Positions 27,361 to 36,321 of a stretch of 64,000 nucleotides of DNA are shown here, in pieces (within the stretch, counting starts at the first letter, position 1; each line of letters opens with the position of its first letter). The position numbers and the translations under genes were made by a program. The notes beneath the pieces were generated by a model. The model was not told where the DNA came from. It saw nothing but the letters and a program-made list of their open reading frames with translations, and did not search any database. The stretch spans positions 1,550,001 through 1,614,000 of the forward strand of contig NZ_CP039734.2 in assembly GCF_011769985.2 (NCBI RefSeq). Reading direction: 5' to 3'. The DNA is from Sulfurospirillum diekertiae (GTDB lineage Bacteria > Campylobacterota > Campylobacteria > Campylobacterales > Sulfurospirillaceae).

Positions 27361-28377
27361 ATGGACAATTTTATCGGATTGGACATCTCTAAGTCAACCG
27401 TGAGTGTGTTTATACCCCAAGGTGAGCTAGAGATAGAAATAGCCAATACCGTTAAAGGCTTTACGCAGTTATGTTCCAAATTGAAAAAACGTTATAAAAA
27501 AGAATACGATTCCCTCGTGTTTGTTTATGAACCAACATCAAGTTATAGCAGTACTCTAGAACTCTTTTGTGCGCATAAGCAGATTCGAGTCTTTAAGATC
27601 AATCCAAAGGCTTCGCATAACTTTGCCAAAGCTCTATCCATTCGTCATAAAACCGATAAGGTAGATGCAAGAATGCTCTGCCAAGCAGGGATGTTGGCAA
27701 AAGAAGAAGAGATTCATATTCCTGTGGTTGATGTGATTGTAGAGCAAATCAATGACTTGATGAGTTACTATCAACTGTTGGTCAAACAAAGAGTTCAAAC
27801 AAGCAATCACTTAGAAAAGTTGCAGCATAAAGAGAGTACTACAACTTTAAAAAAAGCCTTGGAAAAAGAGATTTTTGCCTTTAAGCAAAAAGAACAGCAT
27901 ACAATCAATGAAATAAAAAGACTGATCATGGAAAATAGTATGTTGGCTTTGAAATACCAAAGTATCCAAACCATTAAAGGACTTGGGGATATTGCAACTA
28001 TTGCGTTAATCCATCTTTTTTTAAAATATCCCAATGCCAATCAAAAACAAATCATCTCTTTATCAGGACTTGACCCAATTGAGCGAACCTCTGGTGTATC
28101 CGTTCGAGGCAAAACACGCATCTCAAAAGCGGGTAATAAACTCTACAGGAGAGCTTTGTTTATGAGTACAATGGTAGCTATTCGTTTTAATGAAGAGATG
28201 AAATGCTTTTATGATAGGCTCAAAGAAAAAGGTAAACATACTACTGTGGCACAAATTGCTGTTATGAAAAAACTTATTATTATTGCTAGGGCACTCTTTC
28301 ATTCCAATCAAGGTTATTCAAGTGAAATCTATCAGGCTCATTGTGGCATAGTGGCTCAAAAGAGCAATGTTGCTTAA
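27361..28377 (+). CDS. IS110-family transposase (DEDD recombinase), copy 1
   Basis: A 338-residue recombinase. The RuvC-like N-terminal domain has IGLDISKSTVSVF (first Asp), VYEPTSSYSSTLE (Glu) and HKTDKVDARMLCQ (Asp pair). The C-terminal Tnp domain has SLSGLDPIERTSGVSVRGKT and RISKAGNKLYRRALFMST, including the candidate catalytic serine. The ATG at 27361 follows GGAGG; a TTG at 27292 would add residues from the leader hairpin and is not favoured. Relative to copy 2 it lacks one His (in KLQHKES) and one Ile (in KKLIIIARAL). Confidence 0.93.
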   Translation: MDNFIGLDISKSTVSVFIPQGELEIEIANTVKGFTQLCSKLKKRYKKEYDSLVFVYEPTSSYSSTLELFCAHKQIRVFKINPKASHNFAKALSIRHKTDKVDARMLCQAGMLAKEEEIHIPVVDVIVEQINDLMSYYQLLVKQRVQTSNHLEKLQHKESTTTLKKALEKEIFAFKQKEQHTINEIKRLIMENSMLALKYQSIQTIKGLGDIATIALIHLFLKYPNANQKQIISLSGLDPIERTSGVSVRGKTRISKAGNKLYRRALFMSTMVAIRFNEEMKCFYDRLKEKGKHTTVAQIAVMKKLIIIARALFHSNQGYSSEIYQAHCGIVAQKSNVA

Positions 28378-28532
28378 AGGAGAAAATACAAAACAAGGGT
28401 TATGATTTATTAAGGTTTTTAGGGTGTTTTAAGGTGGTAACTGACTCCATTTTTATAGAGTCGGCTTGCCGGCGGAGTGTTTCGCTTAACCAAAAGGTTA
28501 GGTTGCAGCAGCATGAAGTCCCAACGAGCTGA

Positions 28533-29312
28533 CTAGTAGCCAGAATACTCATAGACCTTGTTTTGAATGTTCTGGTAATTGGCACTGTAGTTACAGGGGT
28601 GCACTGGTAGCTTGATTGGAAGCAGTTGATCTTGTGGTTTTGCGAACTTCGAATTAGCACAAGACTGGTCAATTTTCCACTGCCGTCTGTCAGCGTTCGG
28701 AGATTCAGCAATCGTGTCATTGAAGAGGCTCAAGTCATTGTTACCTTCGGTATCCTCGAGAACAAATGTCACACCTGTCATATCGGTATTTTTGAGAGAT
28801 TTCGCAAGAATGACTGCAATATCTACCTTGGCAAATGACAAGCGAGCCGATGTAAGACTCGCTTCATCAAACATGACACCGCCAAGATTACTGTTGTAGA
28901 GTTTGACTCCATCCAGATTTGCGCCGGAAAGATTTGCACCCTGAAGATTTGCACCAGTGAGGTTAGCGCCACTAAGGTTGGCAGCACGCATTGAAACGCC
29001 CTTCAAATTCGCTCCAACAAGATATGTGTTTCTCAAATCAATTTTGTCAAGCGAAATACCATTCTTCACCAAGATCTGAATGGCATTGACTTGACCTCCA
29101 TTACTCCCTTTCCCTGCCATTTTTGTAACCGTATCCCATGCCTTTGATATTCGATCTTCATCAGCTTTTATTCTGTCTTCATTGAATTTAACGTATGCAA
29201 CAGAAAAGGCCCCAATAGCAACAACGAGCGCAAGAATAGTTGCAGACTGATTCAGTCGAACCCAAACCCGTATGACTGGCGATGTTTCTAAATACTCTGC
29301 TACTCGCTTCAT
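28533..29312 (-). CDS. Membrane-anchored pentapeptide-repeat protein between the IS copies
   Basis: A 259-residue protein with an N-terminal membrane helix (SATILALVVAIGAFSVAYV, about 23-41), a short charged coil, and from about residue 95 to 165 a run of A(N/D)LxG pentapeptides such as ANLSGANLTGANLQGANLSG, which fold as a right-handed beta-helix. The C-terminal 90 residues are not repetitive and hold two cysteines. Function is unknown; pentapeptide proteins include gyrase protectors, but this membrane-anchored layout does not match Qnr or MfpA. Base and codon use are more G+C-rich than in neighbours, and it is enclosed by IS copies, so transfer from another lineage is likely. Confidence 0.85.
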   Translation of the reverse strand: MKRVAEYLETSPVIRVWVRLNQSATILALVVAIGAFSVAYVKFNEDRIKADEDRISKAWDTVTKMAGKGSNGGQVNAIQILVKNGISLDKIDLRNTYLVGANLKGVSMRAANLSGANLTGANLQGANLSGANLDGVKLYNSNLGGVMFDEASLTSARLSFAKVDIAVILAKSLKNTDMTGVTFVLEDTEGNNDLSLFNDTIAESPNADRRQWKIDQSCANSKFAKPQDQLLPIKLPVHPCNYSANYQNIQNKVYEYSGY

Positions 29313-29447
29313 TCTTCTATTCCTGAAAAAATCATGACGACGGTTCTCTGAAAACCAACTATTTATTAATAGTACATTATATATAACTCAACCATAAAAA
29401 CACTTCATATCTTATAAAAGTTTTATACTGTTAAGAAGATAATAGGG

Positions 29448-30837
29448 GTCAGTTACCACCTTAAAACACCCTAAAAACCTTAATAAATCATAACCCTTGT
29501 TTTGTATTTTCTCCTTTAAGCAACATTGCTCTTTTGAGCCACTATGCCACAATGAGCCTGATAGATTTCACTTGAATAACCTTGATTGGAATGAAAGAGT
29601 GCCCTAGCAATAATAATAATAAGTTTTTTCATAACAGCAATTTGTGCCACAGTAGTATGTTTACCTTTTTCTTTGAGCCTATCATAAAAGCATTTCATCT
29701 CTTCATTAAAACGAATAGCTACCATTGTACTCATAAACAAAGCTCTCCTGTAGAGTTTATTACCCGCTTTTGAGATGCGTGTTTTGCCTCGAACGGATAC
29801 ACCAGAGGTTCGCTCAATTGGGTCAAGTCCTGATAAAGAGATGATTTGTTTTTGATTGGCATTGGGATATTTTAAAAAAAGATGGATTAACGCAATAGTT
29901 GCAATATCCCCAAGTCCTTTAATGGTTTGGATACTTTGGTATTTCAAAGCCAACATACTATTTTCCATGATCAGTCTTTTTATTTCATTGATTGTATGCT
30001 GTTCTTTTTGCTTAAAGGCAAAAATCTCTTTTTCCAAGGCTTTTTTTAAAGTTGTAGTACTCTCTTTATGATGCTGCAACTTTTCTAAGTGATTGCTTGT
30101 TTGAACTCTTTGTTTGACCAACAGTTGATAGTAACTCATCAAGTCATTGATTTGCTCTACAATCACATCAACCACAGGAATATGAATCTCTTCTTCTTTT
30201 GCCAACATCCCTGCTTGGCAGAGCATTCTTGCATCTACCTTATCGGTTTTATGACGAATGGATAGAGCTTTGGCAAAGTTATGCGAAGCCTTTGGATTGA
30301 TCTTAAAGACTCGAATCTGCTTATGCGCACAAAAGAGTTCTAGAGTACTGCTATAACTTGATGTTGGTTCATAAACAAACACGAGGGAATCGTATTCTTT
30401 TTTATAACGTTTTTTCAATTTGGAACATAACTGCGTAAAGCCTTTAACGGTATTGGCTATTTCTATCTCTAGCTCACCTTGGGGTATAAACACACTCACG
30501 GTTGACTTAGAGATGTCCAATCCGATAAAATTGTCCATGATAAACCTCCATGACATGATTGGAGAGTTTGGTAGGCAAGAGGATAATTCCTCTTGCTGAT
30601 GATTCAATCTTATTGCACATTAACTTCGCCTCGTACAATACAGTCTAACCTCAAAGTTGACTTTGTTACCACTCAAGTTTTTAGTGCAATTACTTAACTG
30701 ACCCTCAAGCTAATTCTATTTTTTAAGATAAAAGAACCACTTTGGGCTAAACTCAGTATATTAACATCTCAAACTCTCTTGGTAACTTTATAACTTTTTG
30801 GCTTTTTTCATTATACGAGGGCTAAACTTTTAACTTT
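29448..30837 (-). mobile_element. IS110-family insertion sequence, copy 2
   Basis: This 1,390-base copy is inverted relative to copy 1. The left and right non-coding ends appear identical by eye and the only differences I found are two in-frame triplets in the transposase gene, each adding one repeat unit of CAT or ATT. Its left end abuts the TAA stop codon of the thioredoxin-domain gene at 30838-30840. The putative guide segment TAACTGACCC (plus-strand view) is at 30695-30704. Confidence 0.85.
29516..30538 (-). CDS. IS110-family transposase (DEDD recombinase), copy 2
   Basis: A 340-residue protein, the same as copy 1 apart from one additional His (KLQHHKES) and one additional Ile (KKLIIIIARAL). 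All DEDD residues and the C-terminal serine region are intact, so both copies look active. The start is the ATG at 30538 after GGAGG. The near-identity of the copies implies recent duplication or gene conversion. Confidence 0.93.
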   Translation of the reverse strand: MDNFIGLDISKSTVSVFIPQGELEIEIANTVKGFTQLCSKLKKRYKKEYDSLVFVYEPTSSYSSTLELFCAHKQIRVFKINPKASHNFAKALSIRHKTDKVDARMLCQAGMLAKEEEIHIPVVDVIVEQINDLMSYYQLLVKQRVQTSNHLEKLQHHKESTTTLKKALEKEIFAFKQKEQHTINEIKRLIMENSMLALKYQSIQTIKGLGDIATIALIHLFLKYPNANQKQIISLSGLDPIERTSGVSVRGKTRISKAGNKLYRRALFMSTMVAIRFNEEMKCFYDRLKEKGKHTTVAQIAVMKKLIIIIARALFHSNQGYSSEIYQAHCGIVAQKSNVA

Positions 30838-32577
30838 TTACATGTAAAGTGTGATTGCCCTCACCGCTTCTGGGTATGCGTGAGCATACTTTTGAATGCC
30901 AGCCCCAAAACTCTCCAACATATCTTTCGCTCTTATAAACAGTGCTGTATCATCTTCCAACTTCGCTAATTCAAAAAGATTTTTGATCATCGTTGAGAGT
31001 GGGCTTTTGTAGCTGTTATCTTCCAAAACCGCTTTAGCACGAAAGGCTTTATCGGAGAGATACCACGTCTCTTCTTTGTAAAATTTCTGCTCTGCTTCAT
31101 GGCTTAGCTTTTTTGCTAATTCTAAGTAACGAGCCTCTTTGGTATGTGCATAACCACGCAATAAAGCTTCAATGACAAAGGCATAATCTTCCAGTAACGC
31201 TTCCACTTTCAAACTGCCACCTACCACAATTTGATGGTACAAAATGCCGTTTACATGTAAAGATTTTAAAAGTGTATCAAGCACGCTTTTTGCTTTTTCG
31301 ACTTTGTCCGCCTCAAAGAGTGCTGTGACCATCAACGCATTCCACGCGGTCAAAATTTTGGTATCGATAAACGGATACGCTACCTTTTGACGTTCCTCTT
31401 TTAAAATTGCAATCGCTTCATTCAGACGCGCAGGTTTATCGTTACATGTAAGAACAGGATTGGTGGTTTTGTGCTCAAAATTGCCAAATTTTGTGATGCC
31501 AAAATAGTCCATAACAGCTTTCGTTTCCACTTCGCTCAGACCTGCTTTTAAAAGCGCTTCTTTGGCTTGAAGGAAACCAAAAACAAAGTATTTGCCCTCT
31601 TCGCCTTCAGAGTCTGCATCGCTAGCGCTCAGATACAATCCCTCTTTTAAAAACCGCTCGTCCATCGCGTCAATGGTTGTGTCAACGACCTCTTGAAAGA
31701 GAGGTTTTTGTGTGATTTTAAATACTTTGGCATAGACTTCAATCAACTCAGCATTCGTATAAAGCATCTTTTCAAAATGGGGAATCACCCACGCCTCATC
31801 GACACTGTAACGGTAAAATCCACCTTCTATTTGATCGTTGATGCCGCCTCGTGCCATAGCCGTAAGCGCATCTTCACTCATATAGAGGGCTTCAAGGTTT
31901 TTCGTTCGGGCGTAAATATCCAAAAGGGCATTCCACGTCGAAGCATGCGGAAACTTGGGCGCACTTCCCACCCCTTTGGAGACATCATCATAACTTGCTT
32001 TTACTTTGCTCACAAACGTTTCAATCACTTCGTCTGTATGGATACTCTCTTTTTGCTCAAAACTACGCTCATAGTGCTTAATAGCAGCTTCTATGCTTTG
32101 CGCACTCTTTTGAACTTCGGCTAAATCATCATCAAACTTACCTTTGATAAAACTCGTAAGCTCTCGAAATCCCATACGCCCTTGTCCACTTTGAGGCGGC
32201 AGATACGTTCCTGCAAAAATGACTTGCTGTGTTGGAGTCATAATAATACTCAGCGGCCAACCACCTGCGCGCTGTGTCAACAGATAATGCACATCTTGGT
32301 AGTATTTATCCAGATCTGGCATCTCTTCACGATCGACCTTGATGCTCACATACGCATCATTGAGCACTTTGGCACTCATCTCGTCTTCAAACGTTTCTCG
32401 CTCCATCACATGACACCAATGACAGGTGCTGTACCCAATGGAAAGGAAAATCAGTTTATTTTCGGCTTTGGCTTTGGCAAGCGCTTGATCGCTCCATGGC
32501 ATCCAGTTAACAGGATTGTGCGCATGTTGCAACAGATAGGGAGAATCTTCATGAATGAGTTCATTTGTATGCGTCAT
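30838..32577 (-). CDS. Thioredoxin-domain protein of the YyaL/DUF255 family
   Basis: A 579-residue cytoplasmic protein. The N-terminal DUF255 thioredoxin-like domain begins [20 protein letters not shown] and contains the CxxC motif in [16 protein letters not shown]. The rest is an all-helical barrel like six-hairpin glycosidases or epimerases ([20 protein letters not shown]). Known YyaL proteins are often about 650-690 residues; this one ends in AITLYM, with the TAA stop inside an iterated palindrome and touching the IS element, so C-terminal loss is possible. The role is unclear in the family. It overlaps no neighbour and precedes rhodanese upstream by nine bases. Confidence 0.85.
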   Translation of the reverse strand: MTHTNELIHEDSPYLLQHAHNPVNWMPWSDQALAKAKAENKLIFLSIGYSTCHWCHVMERETFEDEMSAKVLNDAYVSIKVDREEMPDLDKYYQDVHYLLTQRAGGWPLSIIMTPTQQVIFAGTYLPPQSGQGRMGFRELTSFIKGKFDDDLAEVQKSAQSIEAAIKHYERSFEQKESIHTDEVIETFVSKVKASYDDVSKGVGSAPKFPHASTWNALLDIYARTKNLEALYMSEDALTAMARGGINDQIEGGFYRYSVDEAWVIPHFEKMLYTNAELIEVYAKVFKITQKPLFQEVVDTTIDAMDERFLKEGLYLSASDADSEGEEGKYFVFGFLQAKEALLKAGLSEVETKAVMDYFGITKFGNFEHKTTNPVLTCNDKPARLNEAIAILKEERQKVAYPFIDTKILTAWNALMVTALFEADKVEKAKSVLDTLLKSLHVNGILYHQIVVGGSLKVEALLEDYAFVIEALLRGYAHTKEARYLELAKKLSHEAEQKFYKEETWYLSDKAFRAKAVLEDNSYKSPLSTMIKNLFELAKLEDDTALFIRAKDMLESFGAGIQKYAHAYPEAVRAITLYM

Positions 32578-32586
32578 AACAGCCTC

Positions 32587-32979
32587 CTAAGGGTTATAAG
32601 GCGTAGGAGTATAGCCTTTTTGAATCAATGATTTCATACCACCTTTAAGATTGACCACTTTGTAACCCTGCTTTGAAAGAAGCTCAGAAACAGCCGCACT
32701 TCGACTACCCGTTCGGCAAATCAGAGCAAACTCTTTATCTTTACTCACATATTGATTAAGCTCTTTCATGAAATTATCTGCGTCATAACGTCCTTGCTCA
32801 TCAAAAAAAGTGAGCGGGATGGCATCTTTAACCATTCCAGTTTCTTTCCATTCGGGCATGGTTCGAATATCAATAATTTTAATGCCACTTTTAACAACCT
32901 CTTCACTGACATCGACATGGCGTAATTCAGCAAATAAAAACGTGGTAAAAATAGCGATAAGTAGTAGAATTTTAGACAT
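32587..32979 (-). CDS. Periplasmic rhodanese-like protein
   Basis: A 130-residue exported single-domain sulfurtransferase. A signal peptide (KILLLIAIFTTFLFAE) precedes the rhodanese fold, with IIDIRTMPEWKETGMV and the active-site loop CRTGSRSA that carries the persulfide-forming cysteine. The C-terminus GYKVVNLKGGMKSLIQKGY is typical. In Campylobacter a rhodanese gene follows htpG, so the IS unit and thioredoxin gene separate a conserved neighbourhood. It probably forms an operon with the thioredoxin-domain gene, nine bases downstream. Confidence 0.92.
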   Translation of the reverse strand: MSKILLLIAIFTTFLFAELRHVDVSEEVVKSGIKIIDIRTMPEWKETGMVKDAIPLTFFDEQGRYDADNFMKELNQYVSKDKEFALICRTGSRSAAVSELLSKQGYKVVNLKGGMKSLIQKGYTPTPYNP

Positions 32980-33041
32980 AAAAAACTCCTCTCTTTTTAG
33001 GAGTTATTTTATCTCTTTTAATTGAGGAAAGACTTTAAAAC

Positions 33042-35072
33042 TTAATGTACCATTCCCGCTTCAACTAAAAAGGGTGAATGGGTATAGCTAATCTTTTTGA
33101 TCTTATCATATTTTGCGTATGAGAGAATGAGCATGTCTTTTGCGCGTGTGGTTGCCACGTAAAAGAGACGACGTTCCTCTTCCAAGCTTCCACCTTTTTG
33201 CATCAATTTACGGTTGGGGAAACGTCCATCCATGAGATCAATGACATAGACTTCTTTAAACTCCAACCCTTTGCTAGCATGAATACTGAGTAAATTGACA
33301 CCCTCACCTTCACTCATCTCGTTACTTCCAAGCGTCAGCGCATTTAAAAAACGCTCACTCGAAGCATAACCACTCGCCAAATCTTTGAGTAGATGTCCTT
33401 TACGAAAGATACGTGCACGTGCTTCTGCTTTGAGTTTTTCATCAATAGTGCCATCTTTTTTAATCGTGCGCTTGATAGCTAAAACTTCAGCAATGGCACT
33501 AAACACTTCCGAGCTTAAGACGTGGTTGATAAGGCTTTGCGGTGTTTTAATACGTGTTGCATGTTTCATAAACTTATAAAATTGATGTAAAAACTTCGCA
33601 CCATCGGTGGTCAACTTTGGGTGTTTTAAAATAGGATTGGAGAGAAAAAGCTCTTCAAAGCCAAAATTGTAAAAACGACTGACACTGCCTAGATCAATGA
33701 TGTCATCAAAAAGCCCTAATTGATGGTTTTTAGCTCTTTTTTTAAAAATGTCTTCCACATCGTCTCTTGGGTTGAAAAACCCTTGATAGATATTGCCATT
33801 GCCCAGTTTAAAAAGTCCGTCAAAAAGCTCTTTTGAAAGCGAACTTCCTACCCCTCTAGCGTATTCAAAACTATGTATAAACGCCATCATATCTTTAGGA
33901 TTAACTACCACGCCAACAAGATCGAGCATCGCTTTGACTTCGGCTGAATCAAAAAAGCTGATGCCTCCTTTTCGCTTACAGGCGATGCCTTGCTCACGTA
34001 GAGTGGCTTCAATACCATCGGCTGTCGAGTTATTGCGAAAGATAACGGCAATGTCAGCAGGCGCATGCATAGAATGCTTAATGAGCGTTGAGATTGCCTG
34101 ATACTGTGAAAAGAGTTCATCATAAATTAAAAGTTTTGGTGCTTCAAATGTACCATCACGCGTTACTTCAAGCCTTTTTTCATACAACCTTGGATTTTTT
34201 TCAATGACACGATTCGCTAATGAGAGAATTTTATGGGATGATCGGTAATTTTTATTGAGCGTAAACACATTGGCATTGGGATAGCGCGTGGCAAAAGAGC
34301 CGATGATGTCAATATTCGCGCCATTAAACGCGTAAATGCTCTGGTCATAATCTCCCACACAAAAAAGAGATTTTGAGTGAAAAGCATCAATCAAAGAACC
34401 CTGCAACGTATTGGTGTCTTGGTACTCATCAATGAGCACTTCATCAAAACTAAGCGTATCCGTGGTTTTGAGCGTATCTCGCATCAAAATCAAAAGATCG
34501 TTAAAATCAACATAGCCAAATTCACGCTTGAGCGCTTGAAACTCTTCAAATATATCTTCGTAAATATCGAAAAAAAGACCATGCTCACTGTCATTTGACT
34601 CAAGCCACTCCGTAAAACTTTGTGTTACCGTACTGTTTTGATACAGTGAAAAAAGATCATACAAATACGCTGCACTGTACGCCTTTACACTTGAGTCAAT
34701 ATGGTCAAAGCGACGTCTATCATGAATACTTTTGAGTAAAATTTTGAGATCTTTAGGCTGTTTTAAAACGATATTACGTCCCAATTTTTTTAAAAGACGG
34801 TAACTCACCGCATGAAACGTGCCTGATTCAATTTGAGAGGTAATCGATTTATCAAAGAAAACACCCACACGCTCAAGCATTTCAGCAGCAGCTTTATTTG
34901 TAAAAGTTAACAGTAAAATTTTTGAGGGCTGCGTTCCATGATTGAGAAGATGAGCAATTCTTGCGACAATGGTCGAAGTTTTGCCCGTTCCAGCACTGGC
35001 AATAATAAGATTATATCCTGAGGGTGCTGTTGCAGCACTTCTTTGTTCAGCATTAAGTCGACTAAGAGGCAT
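33042..35072 (-). CDS. UvrD/Rep-family superfamily 1 DNA helicase
   Basis: A 676-residue ATP-dependent 3'-5' helicase. The ordered motifs are all present: Walker A IIASAGTGKTSTIVARI, motif Ia LLLTFTNKAAAEM, Walker B LIDEYQDTN, motif III GDYDQSIYAFNGA, motif IV around YRSSHKILSLAN, motif V LLSIHASKGLEFKEVYV and motif VI FYVATTRAKDML. It is UvrD/Rep/PcrA-like; the sequence does not tell which role. It stands alone with about 60 bases on each side. Confidence 0.92.
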   Translation of the reverse strand: MPLSRLNAEQRSAATAPSGYNLIIASAGTGKTSTIVARIAHLLNHGTQPSKILLLTFTNKAAAEMLERVGVFFDKSITSQIESGTFHAVSYRLLKKLGRNIVLKQPKDLKILLKSIHDRRRFDHIDSSVKAYSAAYLYDLFSLYQNSTVTQSFTEWLESNDSEHGLFFDIYEDIFEEFQALKREFGYVDFNDLLILMRDTLKTTDTLSFDEVLIDEYQDTNTLQGSLIDAFHSKSLFCVGDYDQSIYAFNGANIDIIGSFATRYPNANVFTLNKNYRSSHKILSLANRVIEKNPRLYEKRLEVTRDGTFEAPKLLIYDELFSQYQAISTLIKHSMHAPADIAVIFRNNSTADGIEATLREQGIACKRKGGISFFDSAEVKAMLDLVGVVVNPKDMMAFIHSFEYARGVGSSLSKELFDGLFKLGNGNIYQGFFNPRDDVEDIFKKRAKNHQLGLFDDIIDLGSVSRFYNFGFEELFLSNPILKHPKLTTDGAKFLHQFYKFMKHATRIKTPQSLINHVLSSEVFSAIAEVLAIKRTIKKDGTIDEKLKAEARARIFRKGHLLKDLASGYASSERFLNALTLGSNEMSEGEGVNLLSIHASKGLEFKEVYVIDLMDGRFPNRKLMQKGGSLEEERRLFYVATTRAKDMLILSYAKYDKIKKISYTHSPFLVEAGMVH

Positions 35073-35140
35073 TGAGTTCCTAGAGTAAAAAAATTAGAGG
35101 AGGGATTTTAGTCCAAAACACCCTAAAAGAAAGTAAAGCC

Positions 35141-35677
35141 TTATAGGTACCAATGACGCTTAACCAACTTACCATCTTTATTTTCGTCGATATAAACCTT
35201 TTTTGGATCATCATCTGAGAGCCATAATAAGTAGTTCATCTCAGGTGTTGTGATTTCAACACGTTTATCAACGATTTCATAATTACCTTTAGAAAGCTGT
35301 TCAAAGACTATTGAGAGGACATGATTGGTTCGTGGAAGTTTGAGTTCTTTGAGATTAATATTGTCGTGCATAAATTGATAAATAAGTTTTTTTTGAAGCA
35401 CCAATGTCGCAAAATAAGAGCCACTCTCGCGGTATTCCTTTGTGCTAACAAGGTTTTTGCTGATATTTCCAAGAGGATTGATTGAATCAACTCTTGAACA
35501 GGCATCACCAATGGCAACAAGGATTTGCTCATTTTTATCATTTTTCAGAATAAAAGCATTGCCTTCATTGCATACTTTATCAAAATTTTTAGCCTCATAA
35601 TCTCTTAAAACATCGTTATAAGAGTATGCGTAGATGTAACTCCAAAAGACACCCAATAATGCAAAAACGACTCTCAT
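35141..35677 (-). CDS. Exported protein of unknown function, last gene of envelope module
   Basis: A 178-residue product with a signal peptide (VVFALLGVFWSYIYAYS) and two Cys in the mature part (DKVCNEGNAF and GDACSRVDS), possibly a disulfide pair. The first part has a TPR-like helical look (DYEAKNFDKVCNEGNAFILK). I do not recognise a family. It overlaps the upstream TPR protein gene by four bases, so it belongs to the same operon as the ExeA/MshM-like ATPase. Confidence 0.7.
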   Translation of the reverse strand: MRVVFALLGVFWSYIYAYSYNDVLRDYEAKNFDKVCNEGNAFILKNDKNEQILVAIGDACSRVDSINPLGNISKNLVSTKEYRESGSYFATLVLQKKLIYQFMHDNINLKELKLPRTNHVLSIVFEQLSKGNYEIVDKRVEITTPEMNYLLWLSDDDPKKVYIDENKDGKLVKRHWYL

Positions 35678-36321
35678 TCTTGTCCTTTGTAAAAATTTAG
35701 AAGTTCTTGTGCTTCTTTAGAATTAATATAGCCTAAAAAAAGTTCTAAAGACCTTATGGCTTCTGCTCTATCTCCCAGATAAAATTTTGCCTTTGCATAC
35801 AAAATCCAAGGTAGATCAGAGTGTGAGTCACGTTTGCTTGCCTCTTTAGTCCAAAGTATAACTTCACTATACGATTTGCGTTCAAAATAAAAATGTGCCA
35901 AAGCATACGCATTAGAAAAATTTTGTTCCGCTTGAAATACCTTTATCAAATGCTGTTCTTCATTCAACGATCGCTTGGCTTCTTCTAGCTCAGCAGAAGG
36001 TAATTTAGTCTTGTCCTTATACACATGTGGTGCTAAAAAAAGTGTCTCTGATGAAGTCTTCATTTGTGATATCGGTATAACCTCTACCCTTGGTGTTGTC
36101 GTCTCATTGATATCAGAAAGAAGGGGGATAGACACATTAACTTCAGGAACCGATGTACTTGTTGTTTCATTTATCCCTTGATGGGTATGATTCAACCAAT
36201 AATAAATACCAAACGCACCTAAAAACAAAAAGGCAAGGGAAGAAACCAAACGAATGATACGTATCTTTTTAAGCCTTGCACAACGTTTTTCTAACTCTTC
36301 AAAACGACTACTTGTCATCAA
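35674..36321 (-). CDS. Membrane-anchored TPR-like protein (MshN-like position)
   Basis: A 215-residue protein with a cytoplasmic coiled N-terminus, one membrane helix (IRLVSSLAFLFLGAFGIYYWL, about 22-42), a Thr/Ser-rich linker and C-terminal tetratricopeptide-like helices (NAYALAHFYFERKSYSEVIL, then LPWILYAKAKFYLGDRAEAI). A TPR protein next to an ExeA-like ATPase is the MshM-MshN arrangement of MSHA pili, and comparable pairs occur in competence clusters of Campylobacter. This is analogy, as there is no pilin, secretin or assembly ATPase nearby. It overlaps genes on both sides. Confidence 0.72.
   Translation of the reverse strand: MMTSSRFEELEKRCARLKKIRIIRLVSSLAFLFLGAFGIYYWLNHTHQGINETTSTSVPEVNVSIPLLSDINETTTPRVEVIPISQMKTSSETLFLAPHVYKDKTKLPSAELEEAKRSLNEEQHLIKVFQAEQNFSNAYALAHFYFERKSYSEVILWTKEASKRDSHSDLPWILYAKAKFYLGDRAEAIRSLELFLGYINSKEAQELLNFYKGQE

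Larger units (their letters stand above)
27062..28445 (+). mobile_element. IS110-family insertion sequence, copy 1
   Basis: Comparison with copy 2 defines the largest shared segment: it starts AAAGTTAAAAGTTTAG and ends GGTGGTAACTGAC. The 1,384-base element has a 299-base non-coding left end, the transposase gene and a 68-base right end, without terminal inverted repeats, as is typical of the IS110 group. The left end holds a TATAAT at 27084-27089, a GCAAGAGGA/TCCTCTTGC hairpin at 27303-27324 and a CTCCA/TGGAG pairing over the ribosome site, which would limit translation from outside transcripts. True cut sites could lie a few bases inside the shared ends. Confidence 0.85.
27062..30837. mobile_element. 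Composite-like unit: two inverted IS110-family copies flanking a pentapeptide-repeat gene
   Basis: Two IS copies with their transposase genes pointing inward enclose 1,002 bases (28446-29447) that carry one gene. The unit lies between htpG and the thioredoxin-domain gene. The enclosed DNA is richer in G+C than the surroundings and has no iterated palindrome, both consistent with recent arrival. IS110 elements usually make no target duplication, and none is evident at 27061/30838. Whether the unit ever moved as one block cannot be judged from one sequence; two independent insertions around an acquired gene are the alternative. Confidence 0.7.

Noticed and set aside
28446-28532. Possible integron attC site after the pentapeptide-repeat gene (ACCTAAC and GTTAAGC on the minus strand).
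   Set aside because: The two core-like sites are only a few bases apart, without the long paired arms of an attC, no second site occurs upstream of the gene and no integrase is present. A small hairpin is the simpler reading.
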